The translations under genes were made by a program, and so were the position numbers. From an uncultured Desulfuromonadales bacterium (lineage in GTDB: Bacteria; Desulfobacterota; Desulfuromonadia; Desulfuromonadales; Geopsychrobacteraceae), in NCBI GenBank assembly GCA_945787295.1, contig CALZHQ010000113.1, positions 1-8,660 of the forward strand: a stretch of 8,660 bases of DNA, given 5' to 3'. The notes under the pieces were generated by a model. The model did no database searches, was not told where the DNA came from, and saw nothing but the letters and a program-made list of their open reading frames with translations. Shown piece by piece: positions 1-6,117 of this stretch (within the stretch, counting starts at the first letter, position 1; each line of letters starts with the position of its first letter).

Positions 1-109
1 CGGCTGCCTTGGCGGTTTGGTCGGAGAAGGAGCTGAGCGCATCGAAGCTCATTTTGACCGTGTTTTTGTTGAAGTCCAAAATCTCCTGGGCAATTTTCTG
101 GTTTTGCAT
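1..109 (-). CDS. Phasin-family granule protein, N-terminal 36 residues only
   Basis: The reverse strand reads from an ATG at 109-107, preceded by GGAGAAAC at a good distance for a ribosome binding site, and runs off the window edge. The visible protein starts MQNQKIAQEILDFNKNTVKM and continues with SFDALSSFSDQTAKAA. This short amphipathic, Gln/Phe-containing helix is typical of the start of phasins, small helical proteins that coat PHA granules. The assignment rests on this style of N-terminus and on the position next to phaE, phaC and phaB; 36 residues are too few for a firm family call. It is transcribed away from the Xre-type regulator at 349 and has its own promoter at 179-207. Confidence 0.7.
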   Translation of the reverse strand, partial: MQNQKIAQEILDFNKNTVKMSFDALSSFSDQTAKAA

Positions 110-153
110 GATGTTTCTCCATTTTTTCCGAGTATTGTTAATAAATCGCTGAT

Positions 154-174
154 GCCTGCTCGTTTGAGCATGGC
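154..174. promoter_or_regulatory. Dyad over the phasin transcription start, candidate repressor operator
   Basis: GCC-TGCTC-GTTT-GAGCA-T-GGC forms a near-perfect inverted repeat: 5-base arms TGCTC/GAGCA, extended by GCC/GGC with one extra base on one side. It covers the predicted start (about 172) of the phasin promoter, where a bound protein would block initiation. The neighbouring Xre-type protein is the natural candidate binder; this is inference. Confidence 0.45.
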
Positions 175-178
175 CGTA

Positions 179-207
179 ATTTAAACAAAACTTAAATACT
201 CTGTCAA
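179..207 (-). promoter_or_regulatory. Sigma70-type promoter of the phasin gene
   Basis: On the reverse strand a perfect -35 TTGACA (207-202) is followed by a 17-base spacer and a -10 TTAAAT (184-179, 4 of 6 consensus bases). Transcription would start near 172, leaving a leader of about 60 bases before the phasin ATG. The perfect -35 and ideal spacing predict a strong promoter, as expected for an abundant granule protein. Confidence 0.65.
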
Positions 208-229
208 GGGGAAATGTTGCCAAAATGTT

Positions 230-254
230 TATGCGTTGCCTTTTAGTGCGCATA
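230..254. promoter_or_regulatory. Dyad overlapping the regulator's -35 box, candidate autoregulatory operator
   Basis: TATGCG (230-235) and CGCATA (249-254) are perfect inverted arms separated by 13 bases. The arms enclose the TTGCCT -35 box at 236-241, so a protein bound here would hinder polymerase. Both this dyad and the one at the phasin promoter contain outward ATGC/GCAT pairs, although the spacings differ (15 and 12 bases), so a single shared operator is not proven. Confidence 0.3.
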
Positions 255-264
255 TTTATATTAT
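236..264 (+). promoter_or_regulatory. Sigma70-type promoter of the Xre-type regulator
   Basis: TTGCCT (236-241) and TATTAT (259-264, 5 of 6 consensus) are separated by exactly 17 bases. Initiation near 271 would give a leader of about 78 bases before the ATG at 349. The stretch 250-266 is AT-rich, as expected of a -10 region. Confidence 0.5.
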
Positions 265-348
265 ACGGTTTCGGTTGGGCAGTTTGGCAAGCCACAAACA
301 GACAAGCCGCTCATATCCTCCACCACACATAAAAACAGGCACTTGAAT

Positions 349-984
349 ATGATCACCAAAGAGCAGAAAGAACTTTTCCGAAAGAAGGTGGGCAAGCTGT
401 TGGAGCAACGCCGATTGGAAAAAGGCCTGAGCCGCAAGGAGCTCGGCGAAACCCTGGGTTATGAAGGCAACAGTGCGATGCAGGTGGTGGCACGGTTCGA
501 GTCTGGACGGGCCGGCGTTCCAAAGGCAAAGATAGAGAAACTGCTGAAAATTCTGGAAATTAAAAACGAGGATTTCGGCCTGAGCGGATCAAAATCGTTG
601 AAAAACTTCATCACCGCCAGTGGCTTTCTTGGCTCGACCATGGCCCCCTGGAGTGATGCCATGGTCGATTTTCTGGAAAACACCGAGGCCAATTTCGTAA
701 AAAGCAGCCTGACGGACGACGACGATGGCGATGGCGAGGAGTCGTCAACCGACTCCCAAGCTGACTCATATCAAGATGTTCTCCGCATCATGAGGCTTTA
801 TCGAGTCCAGCAACAGGAGGCACAGCTGAGCCTTTTGGAACGGCTGGATTTGCTGGACCGGTTGAGTGAGGGCGACGAAGACAAGCTGGCAGAGATGCTG
901 GTCACCCTTAAAATAGATGCCCTGGAGGCTTATCGGGTGATCGAGAACCACCTGATGGAACGGTTAAAGGGGCCCAAAAAGTGA
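349..984 (+). CDS. Xre-type helix-turn-helix regulator of the PHA locus (predicted)
   Basis: A 211-residue protein with three parts. Residues about 8-72 form an Xre/Cro-type helix-turn-helix: a basic LLEQRRLEKGLSRKELGETL segment, a recognition region around NSAMQVVARFESG, then IEKLLKILEI. Residues about 122-132 are a run of Asp/Glu/Gly (DDDDGDGEE), a flexible acidic linker. Residues about 140-208 are strongly helical with heptad-like Leu (LLERLDLLDRL), likely for dimerisation or partner binding. I chose ATG 349 over the TTG at 343 because AGG at 337-339 sits 9 bases before 349 and only 3 before 343. It is divergent from the phasin gene and upstream of phaE. It does not resemble PhaR, the usual PHA-responsive repressor, as I know that family. 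A role in repressing the phasin and PHA genes is inferred from position only. Confidence 0.75.
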   Translation: MITKEQKELFRKKVGKLLEQRRLEKGLSRKELGETLGYEGNSAMQVVARFESGRAGVPKAKIEKLLKILEIKNEDFGLSGSKSLKNFITASGFLGSTMAPWSDAMVDFLENTEANFVKSSLTDDDDGDGEESSTDSQADSYQDVLRIMRLYRVQQQEAQLSLLERLDLLDRLSEGDEDKLAEMLVTLKIDALEAYRVIENHLMERLKGPKK

Positions 985-1069
985 TCTGACAGCAGCAGGA
1001 AAACACATTAATTGATCGGCACAGAGCCGAAGTTTGCCCTCCAAAAAGCCTCCTCTTCCCCCCCCTTGA

Positions 1070-1138
1070 GCCACCCGCCCCACTCTGTGCTTTGGGGTGG
1101 CAGGGGCCCCCGTCATCAAGGCCCGGGGCCGCTCCCCT
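1070..1138. other. Two adjacent GC-rich hairpins
   Basis: GCCACCC (1070-1076) pairs perfectly with GGGTGGC (1095-1101). Directly after it, AGGGG (1102-1106) pairs with CCCCT (1134-1138), enclosing CCCCG (1108-1112) and CGGGG (1124-1128) around an 11-base loop. No T tract follows, so this is not a standard intrinsic terminator. It could be a structured untranslated region or a REP-like repeat. Confidence 0.4.
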
Positions 1139-1222
1139 GGAAATCTCTCGCATTAACTCAGAAGCTCGCTTTGATTTTTTGCTTGTGTAAAAACATTTTT
1201 GCATTTATATGTTATTTAATCC

Positions 1223-1251
1223 TTGTTTAATGCTTGGCGGTGCTTTATTAT
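1223..1251 (+). promoter_or_regulatory. Candidate promoter of the phaE-phaC-phaB operon
   Basis: TTGTTT (1223-1228) and TATTAT (1246-1251, 5 of 6 consensus) are 17 bases apart. The -35 matches only the TTG half, so the promoter would be of moderate strength or activator-dependent. Initiation near 1258 leaves a leader of about 100 bases. A second, weaker pair is TTGTGT (1183-1188) with TATATG (1206-1211). Confidence 0.35.
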
Positions 1252-1285
1252 TAGAAAGCTTGAGAGCGGATTTTGTTGGACGAGG

Positions 1286-1304
1286 TGCACTTCTGCTGCA
1301 CTTC
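1286..1304. repeat. Helically phased direct repeat TGCACTTC upstream of phaE
   Basis: TGCACTTC at 1286-1293 and 1297-1304 are identical copies with an 11-base period, one DNA turn. GTGCA/TGCAC within them also make a short inverted repeat. The repeat lies just downstream of the predicted phaE start and before its ribosome binding site, a position suited to a regulator binding on one face of the helix. Confidence 0.4.
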
Positions 1305-1361
1305 GCCATTAATTGATAACAACCAGCAAAAGCGAATTGAAACGCTATAAGGGGACAATTG

Positions 1362-2608
1362 ATGCAAGAATTTTTTAAGCAACAATCAGACTGGCTGAAT
1401 ACCTGGAAAGAGCAACAGCAGAAGCTGGCCAAGCAGTACGCCAGTTGGGGCGAAGAGCTGACGCAGGGGTTTTCGGGAGCAGCAAAGCCTCAGGTCCCAA
1501 CCAATCTTGAAGAGCTGTTGAAAATGCAGCAGGATCTGTTCGCGCAGTTCACCAGCTTTGGTTCAAACCTGCAACAGAACATGCAGCAGACTTTGGCCGG
1601 CAAACTGCCGGAGGAGATGTTGAAGCAGTTCAATTTTAACCTCCTGCAGGAATTCTACAAAAGCTGGCTGGGCAACCTTCAGTTTCCAGGCGGTATGCAG
1701 AATCCTTTTGCCGGGGGGCAGAACTGGGCCGATCCCAGCAGTTTTCTGAATAATTTTATTAAGCAGGAACATCCCTTTTTTTCAACCTTCAGCAGCAGCA
1801 ACCTGACTGATGGTCTACAGAAAATGTTGGGCATGTTGGGCATGCTGCAGGGCTCCAATTTGCCGGGGGGGGATCTGTACAGTCAGCTGTTCACAACTTT
1901 TCAGGGCTTTTTCAACCAGCTTGCCAATGCCGGCACAAGTCAAAGCTTCGACAAACTGCTCGAAACCTTCACCAGCTGGAAAGAGCAAACGGATAAGTAC
2001 CTGCTCGCCCCGCAAGTGGGCATCAACCGCGAAACAGCGCAGGACTTCTCCAAGGCCATCAGTCTGTCCCTCGACTATGTTCAGTCCTTCGCCACGCACG
2101 GAAATCGGGCAACCGTTTTCAGTCCAAGCTGGTCGAACGCTCCCTGAACAACGAACCGCCGATCAAGTTCAGTGACTTCTGCAGCCTCTGGACCAAGGAG
2201 AATGAGGCGGTCTTCCTCGATGTCTTCGGCAGTGAAGAGTTTGCGAAAACTCAAGGAGAATTCACCGCATCCGGGTTTCGCCTGAAAATGCAGATGAACA
2301 AACTGAATGAGAAGGTCCTGGACCAGACCCCGATCGCCCTCAAGCGCGATGTCGACCTGGCCGCAATGGAGATTCTTCAGCTCAAGCGCGATCTGCGTCA
2401 ATCCCGCAAGCAGCAGCAGGAACTGGCGGCTGAGGCCAGAGAGGCACAGGAAGCGACAGCGGCAGGAGAGCAACGCTTCCAGGCGTTGGAGGCGGCCCTG
2501 GCCAAAGTCCAGGCCCTGGCGGAAAATGCCGAGCAGACGGCCAAGTCCGCCGCAGCGCAGCAGAGCAAACCGGCCGAAAAAGCGACAGCCGCAAAAACCA
2601 AAAAGTAG
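1362..2608 (+). CDS. phaE: Class III PHA synthase subunit PhaE, interrupted by a -1 frameshift
   Basis: PhaE is the non-catalytic partner of PhaC in class III synthases and is needed for full polymerase activity. The start is ATG 1362 with AAGGGG 7 bases upstream; a TTG precedes it directly. The first frame is coherent to about residue 246 and contains the family-like LAPQVGINRE segment, but soon hits a stop at 2145-2147. The continuation is in the -1 frame. From 2102 it reads KSGNRFQSKLVERSL, then FSDFCSLW and FGSEEF (about residues 270-294), RDVDLAAMEILQLKRDLR, a Gln/Glu/Ala coiled coil and a Lys/Ala-rich tail ending at TAG 2606-2608. Joined, the protein is about 415 residues, slightly long for PhaE. 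The break lies near 2085-2105. One missing base in the GGAAA at 2100-2104 would restore the frame. No canonical slippery heptamer is visible. It heads the operon, with phaC 79 bases downstream. Confidence 0.85.
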
Positions 2609-2687
2609 ACCGGCACCCGGAGTCCAAAAAGCGCCGGCAATGCAAGGCGACAGCAACTCCCCCGGCTGAATGAGTGAGGAAAACATA

Positions 2688-3749
2688 ATGAATTATGCAC
2701 AGCAGTTTCAGGAATCCCTGGAAGAATTCAAGACCTTCGCCGACAACTTGAAGCAAGGGGTTGAAAACCTGACTTCAGTCGATGAGATCAAACTGGGCGA
2801 GACGGCCAAGGAGCTGGTTTACCAGGACGGCAAGCGCAAACTGTATCGTTACCAGGCCCGCGCGCAAAATGTCTGTCCGGTGCCGACCCTGATTGTTTAC
2901 GCCATGGTCAACCGCTACACCATGCTCGACCTGCAGCCGAACCGCTCGATGATCCGCAACCTGCTTGATCAGGGGCAGGATGTCTACCTGATCGACTGGG
3001 GTTATGCCGACCGAATGGATCGGCACATGACCATGGACGACTATATCAACGGTTTCATGGATGACTGCGTAGAGCACATGCGCAAGCAGCACCAGCTTGA
3101 CGCCATCAACCTGCTCGGCGTCTGCCAGGGGGGCACCTTCTCGGCCATCTACGCGGCGCTTCATCCGGAGAAAGTCAAGAACCTGATCACCATGGTGACG
3201 CCGGTCGATTTCGAAACCAATGACAGCCTGCTGTTTGTCTGGGCCAAGCATATGGATGTCGACCTGATGATCGATGCGCACGGGATCGTTCCGGGCGACA
3301 TGATGAACCAGTCCTACCAGATGCTTGCGCCGTTCACCCTGGGTGTGCAGAAGTATGTCAACATGGTAGACACCATGGCCGATGCGGACCGTCTGAGCGA
3401 TTTTCTGCGCATGGAAAGCTGGATTTTCGACAGCCCCGATCAGCCGGGCGAAGTGTTGCGCCAGAATGCCAAAGACCTGTTTAAAGAGAACAAACTGGTC
3501 AAGGGAGAATTCGAAATCGGCGGCCAGCGGGTCGATCTGAAGCAGATCAGCATGCCGGTGCTCTGCATCTACGCCGACTTCGACACCCTGGTTCCGCCGG
3601 CTTCGTCTAAGAAGCTGCTGGAGTGCGTCGGCACCAAGGACAAGCAGGAACTCTCTTATCCGGTCGGGCATGTCGGCATGTTCGTCTCCGGCAAGACCCA
3701 AGCCACTCTGGCCCCCAGAATCGCCGAATGGGTCAACCAGAGAGTATAA
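2688..3749 (+). CDS. phaC: Class III PHA synthase catalytic subunit PhaC
   Basis: The enzyme polymerises (R)-3-hydroxyacyl-CoA, usually 3-hydroxybutyryl-CoA, at the granule surface and releases CoA. It is an alpha/beta-hydrolase-fold protein of 353 residues, the usual length for class III PhaC. The lipase-like box GVCQGG carries the nucleophile Cys146. The DTLVPP segment gives Asp299 and the PVGHVGMF segment gives His328. These are each three positions below the known Cys149/Asp302/His331 of the Allochromatium vinosum enzyme, so the triad is complete and evenly spaced. I chose ATG 2688 because GAGGA at 2676-2680 lies 7 bases before it; an in-frame ATG at 2670 would add only six residues and lacks a good site. 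A 5-base-pair hairpin (CCGGC/GCCGG, 2610-2637) lies in the gap after phaE. Confidence 0.96.
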   Translation: MNYAQQFQESLEEFKTFADNLKQGVENLTSVDEIKLGETAKELVYQDGKRKLYRYQARAQNVCPVPTLIVYAMVNRYTMLDLQPNRSMIRNLLDQGQDVYLIDWGYADRMDRHMTMDDYINGFMDDCVEHMRKQHQLDAINLLGVCQGGTFSAIYAALHPEKVKNLITMVTPVDFETNDSLLFVWAKHMDVDLMIDAHGIVPGDMMNQSYQMLAPFTLGVQKYVNMVDTMADADRLSDFLRMESWIFDSPDQPGEVLRQNAKDLFKENKLVKGEFEIGGQRVDLKQISMPVLCIYADFDTLVPPASSKKLLECVGTKDKQELSYPVGHVGMFVSGKTQATLAPRIAEWVNQRV

Positions 3750-3791
3750 CATTTCGGCAGAACTAAATTTTTCATTTAGAAAGAGGATTCC

Positions 3792-4550
3792 ATGATTATC
3801 AAGGACAACGTATTTGTGATTACCGGTGCGGCGGGCGCGCTCGGTTTCGAGATGGCCAAAGATCTGGCCTCCGCTGGTGGCAAGCTGGCCCTGGTCGATA
3901 TGAATCCGCAGGGATTGGACCAGGCGATCAACGCACTGCAGGAGTATAATGTAGAAATCCGCAGCTACACCGCCAACGTGGCCATCGAAGCCGAGGTGGT
4001 GGCCCTGTTTGATTCCATCGAGCAGGATTTCGGCCAGATCGACGGACTGGTCAACAATGCCGGCATCACCCGCGATGCGCTGCTGGTCAAGCACAAGGAC
4101 GGCAAAACCAAAAAGATGACCTTAGACGCCTGGCAGCAGGTCATCGACGTCAACCTGACCGGGGTCTTCCTCTGCGGCCGGGAAGCGGCGGCCAAAATGG
4201 TTGAAGCGGGTCGACCCGGTGTGATCGTCAACATCAGCAGCATCAGCAGAGACGGCAATATCGGCCAGAGCAACTATTCGGCCGCCAAGGCCGGGGTCGC
4301 CGCGCTGACTGCCACCTGGGGTAAGGAGCTAGCCAAACATGGAGTCCGCGTCGGCGCCGTCGCCCCCGGCTTCGTCAACACCGCAATGGTTCAGAAGATT
4401 CCGGAAAAGGTGCTCGACAAATTGATAGAGGAGATCCCCCTGCGGCGCCTCGCTGAACCGACTGAGATTGCCCACACCGTGCGCTACATCATCGAAAACG
4501 ATTACTTCACCACGCGAGTAATCGCGATCGGTGGCGGGATGCAAGTGTAA
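3792..4550 (+). CDS. phaB: Short-chain dehydrogenase, predicted acetoacetyl-CoA reductase (PhaB role)
   Basis: A 252-residue SDR, preceded by AAGAGGA at 3781-3787 and 42 bases after phaC, in the same operon. It would reduce acetoacetyl-CoA to (R)-3-hydroxybutyryl-CoA, the PhaC substrate. Visible SDR features are a dinucleotide motif TGAAGALG (11-18), NNAG (88-91), Asn121 in DVNLTG, Ser149, and Tyr162/Lys166 in NYSAAKAG, giving a complete Asn-Ser-Tyr-Lys tetrad. Two points stand out. The second Gly of TGxxxGxG is Ala16, and the second strand ends LALVD with Asp36. An acidic residue there usually selects NAD(H) over NADP(H). A small charged loop (HKDGKTKK, 101-108) precedes the helix with Asn121. 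The PhaB role rests on the operon; a FabG-like or other 3-hydroxyacyl dehydrogenase cannot be excluded by sequence alone. Confidence 0.85.
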   Translation: MIIKDNVFVITGAAGALGFEMAKDLASAGGKLALVDMNPQGLDQAINALQEYNVEIRSYTANVAIEAEVVALFDSIEQDFGQIDGLVNNAGITRDALLVKHKDGKTKKMTLDAWQQVIDVNLTGVFLCGREAAAKMVEAGRPGVIVNISSISRDGNIGQSNYSAAKAGVAALTATWGKELAKHGVRVGAVAPGFVNTAMVQKIPEKVLDKLIEEIPLRRLAEPTEIAHTVRYIIENDYFTTRVIAIGGGMQV

Positions 4551-4568
4551 ATAAACTTTGAGCAAACG

Positions 4569-4604
4569 AAAAGGGAGACTGCGCTGTGCAGTCTCCCTTT
4601 TTTT
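4569..4604 (+). terminator. Rho-independent terminator after phaB
   Basis: A perfect 14-base-pair stem, AAAAGGGAGACTGC (4569-4582) with its complement at 4588-4601, closes on the loop GCTGT and runs into T's to 4604. It lies 19 bases after the phaB stop and separates phaE-phaC-phaB from the thiolase gene. The A-rich 5' side means it may also work in reverse. Confidence 0.92.
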
Positions 4605-4627
4605 AATCTGATTAGCACTGGCTGGTA

Positions 4628-4696
4628 GTGGCTGACCTGAAACAGCTGGTACAGATTCTGACCGAGAAGTTATCGGTTTAACGAAAGAAATCTTTC
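4628..4696 (+). other. phaA leader: 17-codon reading frame and a short dyad
   Basis: Between the terminator and phaA, a GTG at 4628 opens MADLKQLVQILTEKLSV, ending at TAA 4679-4681. It is helical and amphipathic in look, but has no clear ribosome binding site. It may be a leader peptide, the relic of a lost gene, or chance. GAAAGA-AA-TCTTTC (4683-4696) is an inverted repeat directly before the phaA ribosome binding site. I could not find a convincing promoter for phaA here, although one is expected downstream of the terminator. Confidence 0.25.
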
Positions 4697-4711
4697 TACG
4701 AGGAGAATAAA

Positions 4712-5887
4712 ATGAACCAAGTCTATATCATTGATGCATTACGCACCCCCTTCGGCAGCTTTGGCGGCACCCTGGCCGATGTCCCGGCCACACAGCTTGC
4801 GGCGACCGTCACCAAAGCACTACTGGAGCGCACCCAGCTGGACCCGGCGGCTCTCGACCAGTTCATCGCCGGACAGGTGATCTCAACCGGCTGCGGCCAG
4901 GCACCGGCCCGCCAGGCGATGCGCGCGGCCGGCATTCCGGACACGGTTGCGGCCATGACCATCAACAAGGCCTGCGGCAGCGGCCTGAAAGCGATGATGC
5001 TGGCCGCCGATGCGATTCGTTTGGGTGACGACCAGCTGGCAATCGCCGGCGGCATGGAAAACATGTCGCTGTACCCCTACGCCCTGCTGGACGCCCGCTT
5101 CGGCATGCGCATGGGCAACGGCCAGGCGGTTGACCTGCTGCTCCACGATGCCCTTCTCGACCCCTACAGTGGAAAGCATATGGGGGAGATCACCGAAGCA
5201 GCGATTGCCGAGCATGGGATCAGCCGCGAAGCCCAGGACGAATACGCCATCAGTTCCTATAATCGCGCCCAGGCTGCGGTCAAGAGCGGTTTCCACGCTA
5301 AAGAGATCGTTCCGGTGGTGAAATCGACCCGTAAAGGGGAGGTCACTGTCGACAGCGATGAGGAGCCCTCCCGGGTCAGTTTCGACAAATTCACCGAATT
5401 GCGCCCAGCATTCAAAAAAGATGGCACCGTGACTGCCGGAAACGCGTCGACGATCAACGATGGCGCCGCCTTCGCACTGCTTGCCAGCAGCGCCGCTTGT
5501 GAAAAGCACGGCCTGAAGCCGAGAGCCAAGCTGATTGCCTATGCCACCAACAGCCTGCATCCGGATCAGTTCCCGGTCGCCCCGGTCGGCGCCATCGAGC
5601 GGGCCTGCGCCAAGGCCGGCCTGTCGCTTGAGCAGATCGACCTGTTCGAAATCAATACCGCCTTTTCTGCTGTCGCACTGATGTCAATCAACCGGCTGAA
5701 GATCGATCGCAACAAGGTCAACATCAACGGCGGAGCCATCTCTATCGGCCACCCTATCGGTGCCAGCGGCGGCCGCCTGGTCGCCACGCTGCTCAACGGA
5801 CTGGAAGAAACCGGCGGGCGATACGGTCTGACAACCCTCTGTATCGGCGGCGGAGAAGCGGTCGCGGCGATATTCGAAAGAGTTTAA
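4712..5887 (+). CDS. phaA: Biosynthetic thiolase, acetyl-CoA C-acetyltransferase PhaA
   Basis: Condenses two acetyl-CoA into acetoacetyl-CoA, the first PHA step. At 391 residues it has the usual thiolase length, and the start ATG follows GAGGAG closely. Catalytic residues are Cys88 in NKACGSG, His347 in ISIGHPIGASGG and Cys377 in LTTLCIGGG, each one position below the well-known Zoogloea ramigera enzyme (Cys89, His348, Cys378). Asn315 fits Asn316 there, but its motif is NTAF rather than the near-universal NEAF, an uncommon Glu-to-Thr change beside the active site. It is separated from phaB by a strong terminator, so it is probably expressed independently and may also serve acetate or fatty-acid metabolism. 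Confidence 0.95.
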   Translation: MNQVYIIDALRTPFGSFGGTLADVPATQLAATVTKALLERTQLDPAALDQFIAGQVISTGCGQAPARQAMRAAGIPDTVAAMTINKACGSGLKAMMLAADAIRLGDDQLAIAGGMENMSLYPYALLDARFGMRMGNGQAVDLLLHDALLDPYSGKHMGEITEAAIAEHGISREAQDEYAISSYNRAQAAVKSGFHAKEIVPVVKSTRKGEVTVDSDEEPSRVSFDKFTELRPAFKKDGTVTAGNASTINDGAAFALLASSAACEKHGLKPRAKLIAYATNSLHPDQFPVAPVGAIERACAKAGLSLEQIDLFEINTAFSAVALMSINRLKIDRNKVNINGGAISIGHPIGASGGRLVATLLNGLEETGGRYGLTTLCIGGGEAVAAIFERV

Positions 5888-5890
5888 AAC

Positions 5891-5964
5891 TCTCACCGTA
5901 AAGGACGCAAAGGGCGCAGAGAAAAATCAATTAGCCTCGGTTTCTTCTCTGCTCCCTCTGCCTT
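5891..5964. repeat. CGCAAAG-type intergenic repeat forming an inverted pair
   Basis: Directly after phaA, ACCGTAAAGGACGCAAAGGGCGCAGAGAA-like DNA is mirrored by TTCTCTGCTCCCTCTGCCTTC. The core arms AGGGCGCAGAGAA (5911-5923) and TTCTCTGCTCCCT (5945-5957) match at 12 of 13 positions around a 21-base loop. I associate tandem CGCAAAG motifs of this kind with dispersed intergenic repeats in deltaproteobacteria. There is no T tract, so it is at best a weak terminator or an mRNA-stabilising hairpin. Confidence 0.55.
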
Positions 5965-6117
5965 CGCCCGTGGTCCGAACGAACGGGCGTGAATCCTCAT
6001 ACGGCGAAAATTTTGTGGTAAACCCCGTGGGCAGCCTGATGTCCAAGGGCACCCGATGGGTGCCGCCGGCCTGGCCCAGTGCACCGATCTGGTCTGGCCG
6101 ATGTGCGGCCGAGCCGG
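5965..6117. other. Hairpin-rich GC stretch after phaA
   Basis: Several perfect stems lie close together: CGCCCGT/ACGGGCG (5965-5971 with 5983-5989), GGCACCC/GGGTGCC (6048-6054 with 6058-6064) and GGCCG/CGGCC (6096-6100 with 6106-6110). GCCGGC also occurs near both ends of the last part (6065-6070 and 6113-6118). It is unlike the phaA gene in texture. I could not match it to a known RNA family; no group II intron domain V is recognisable. Confidence 0.35.

Larger units (their letters stand above)
1006..1317. repeat. 11-base direct repeat CATTAATTGAT flanking the gap
   Basis: CATTAATTGAT occurs at 1006-1016 and again at 1307-1317, identical and in the same orientation, bounding 290 bases. I see no clear terminal inverted repeats inside them. 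It could be a target-site-like duplication, two copies of a protein binding site, or chance in AT-rich DNA. Confidence 0.35.
985..1361. other. Non-coding gap between the regulator and phaE
   Basis: I see no credible gene in these 377 bases. The first half is GC-rich and hairpin-forming (see 1070-1138) and includes a run of eight C at about 1058-1065. The second half (about 1170-1260) is AT-rich and promoter-like. No U-tract terminator follows the regulator. The weak reading frames here are low-complexity and lack ribosome binding sites. Confidence 0.6.

Noticed and set aside
2040..2147. Programmed -1 ribosomal frameshifting in phaE
   Set aside because: No X-XXY-YYZ heptamer occurs in the right phase in the overlap and no clear downstream pseudoknot was seen; an indel is simpler.
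2081..2686. Reverse-strand frame of about 200 residues opposite the 3' part of phaE
   Set aside because: The forward strand here encodes a recognisable PhaE C-terminus; the reverse product is Cys/Leu/Gly/Arg-rich and has no domain.
2775..4094. Long open frame on the reverse strand opposite phaC and the reductase gene
   Set aside because: It is the antisense shadow of two well-supported genes, rich in His/Val/Asp as such shadows are, with no family match that I can see.
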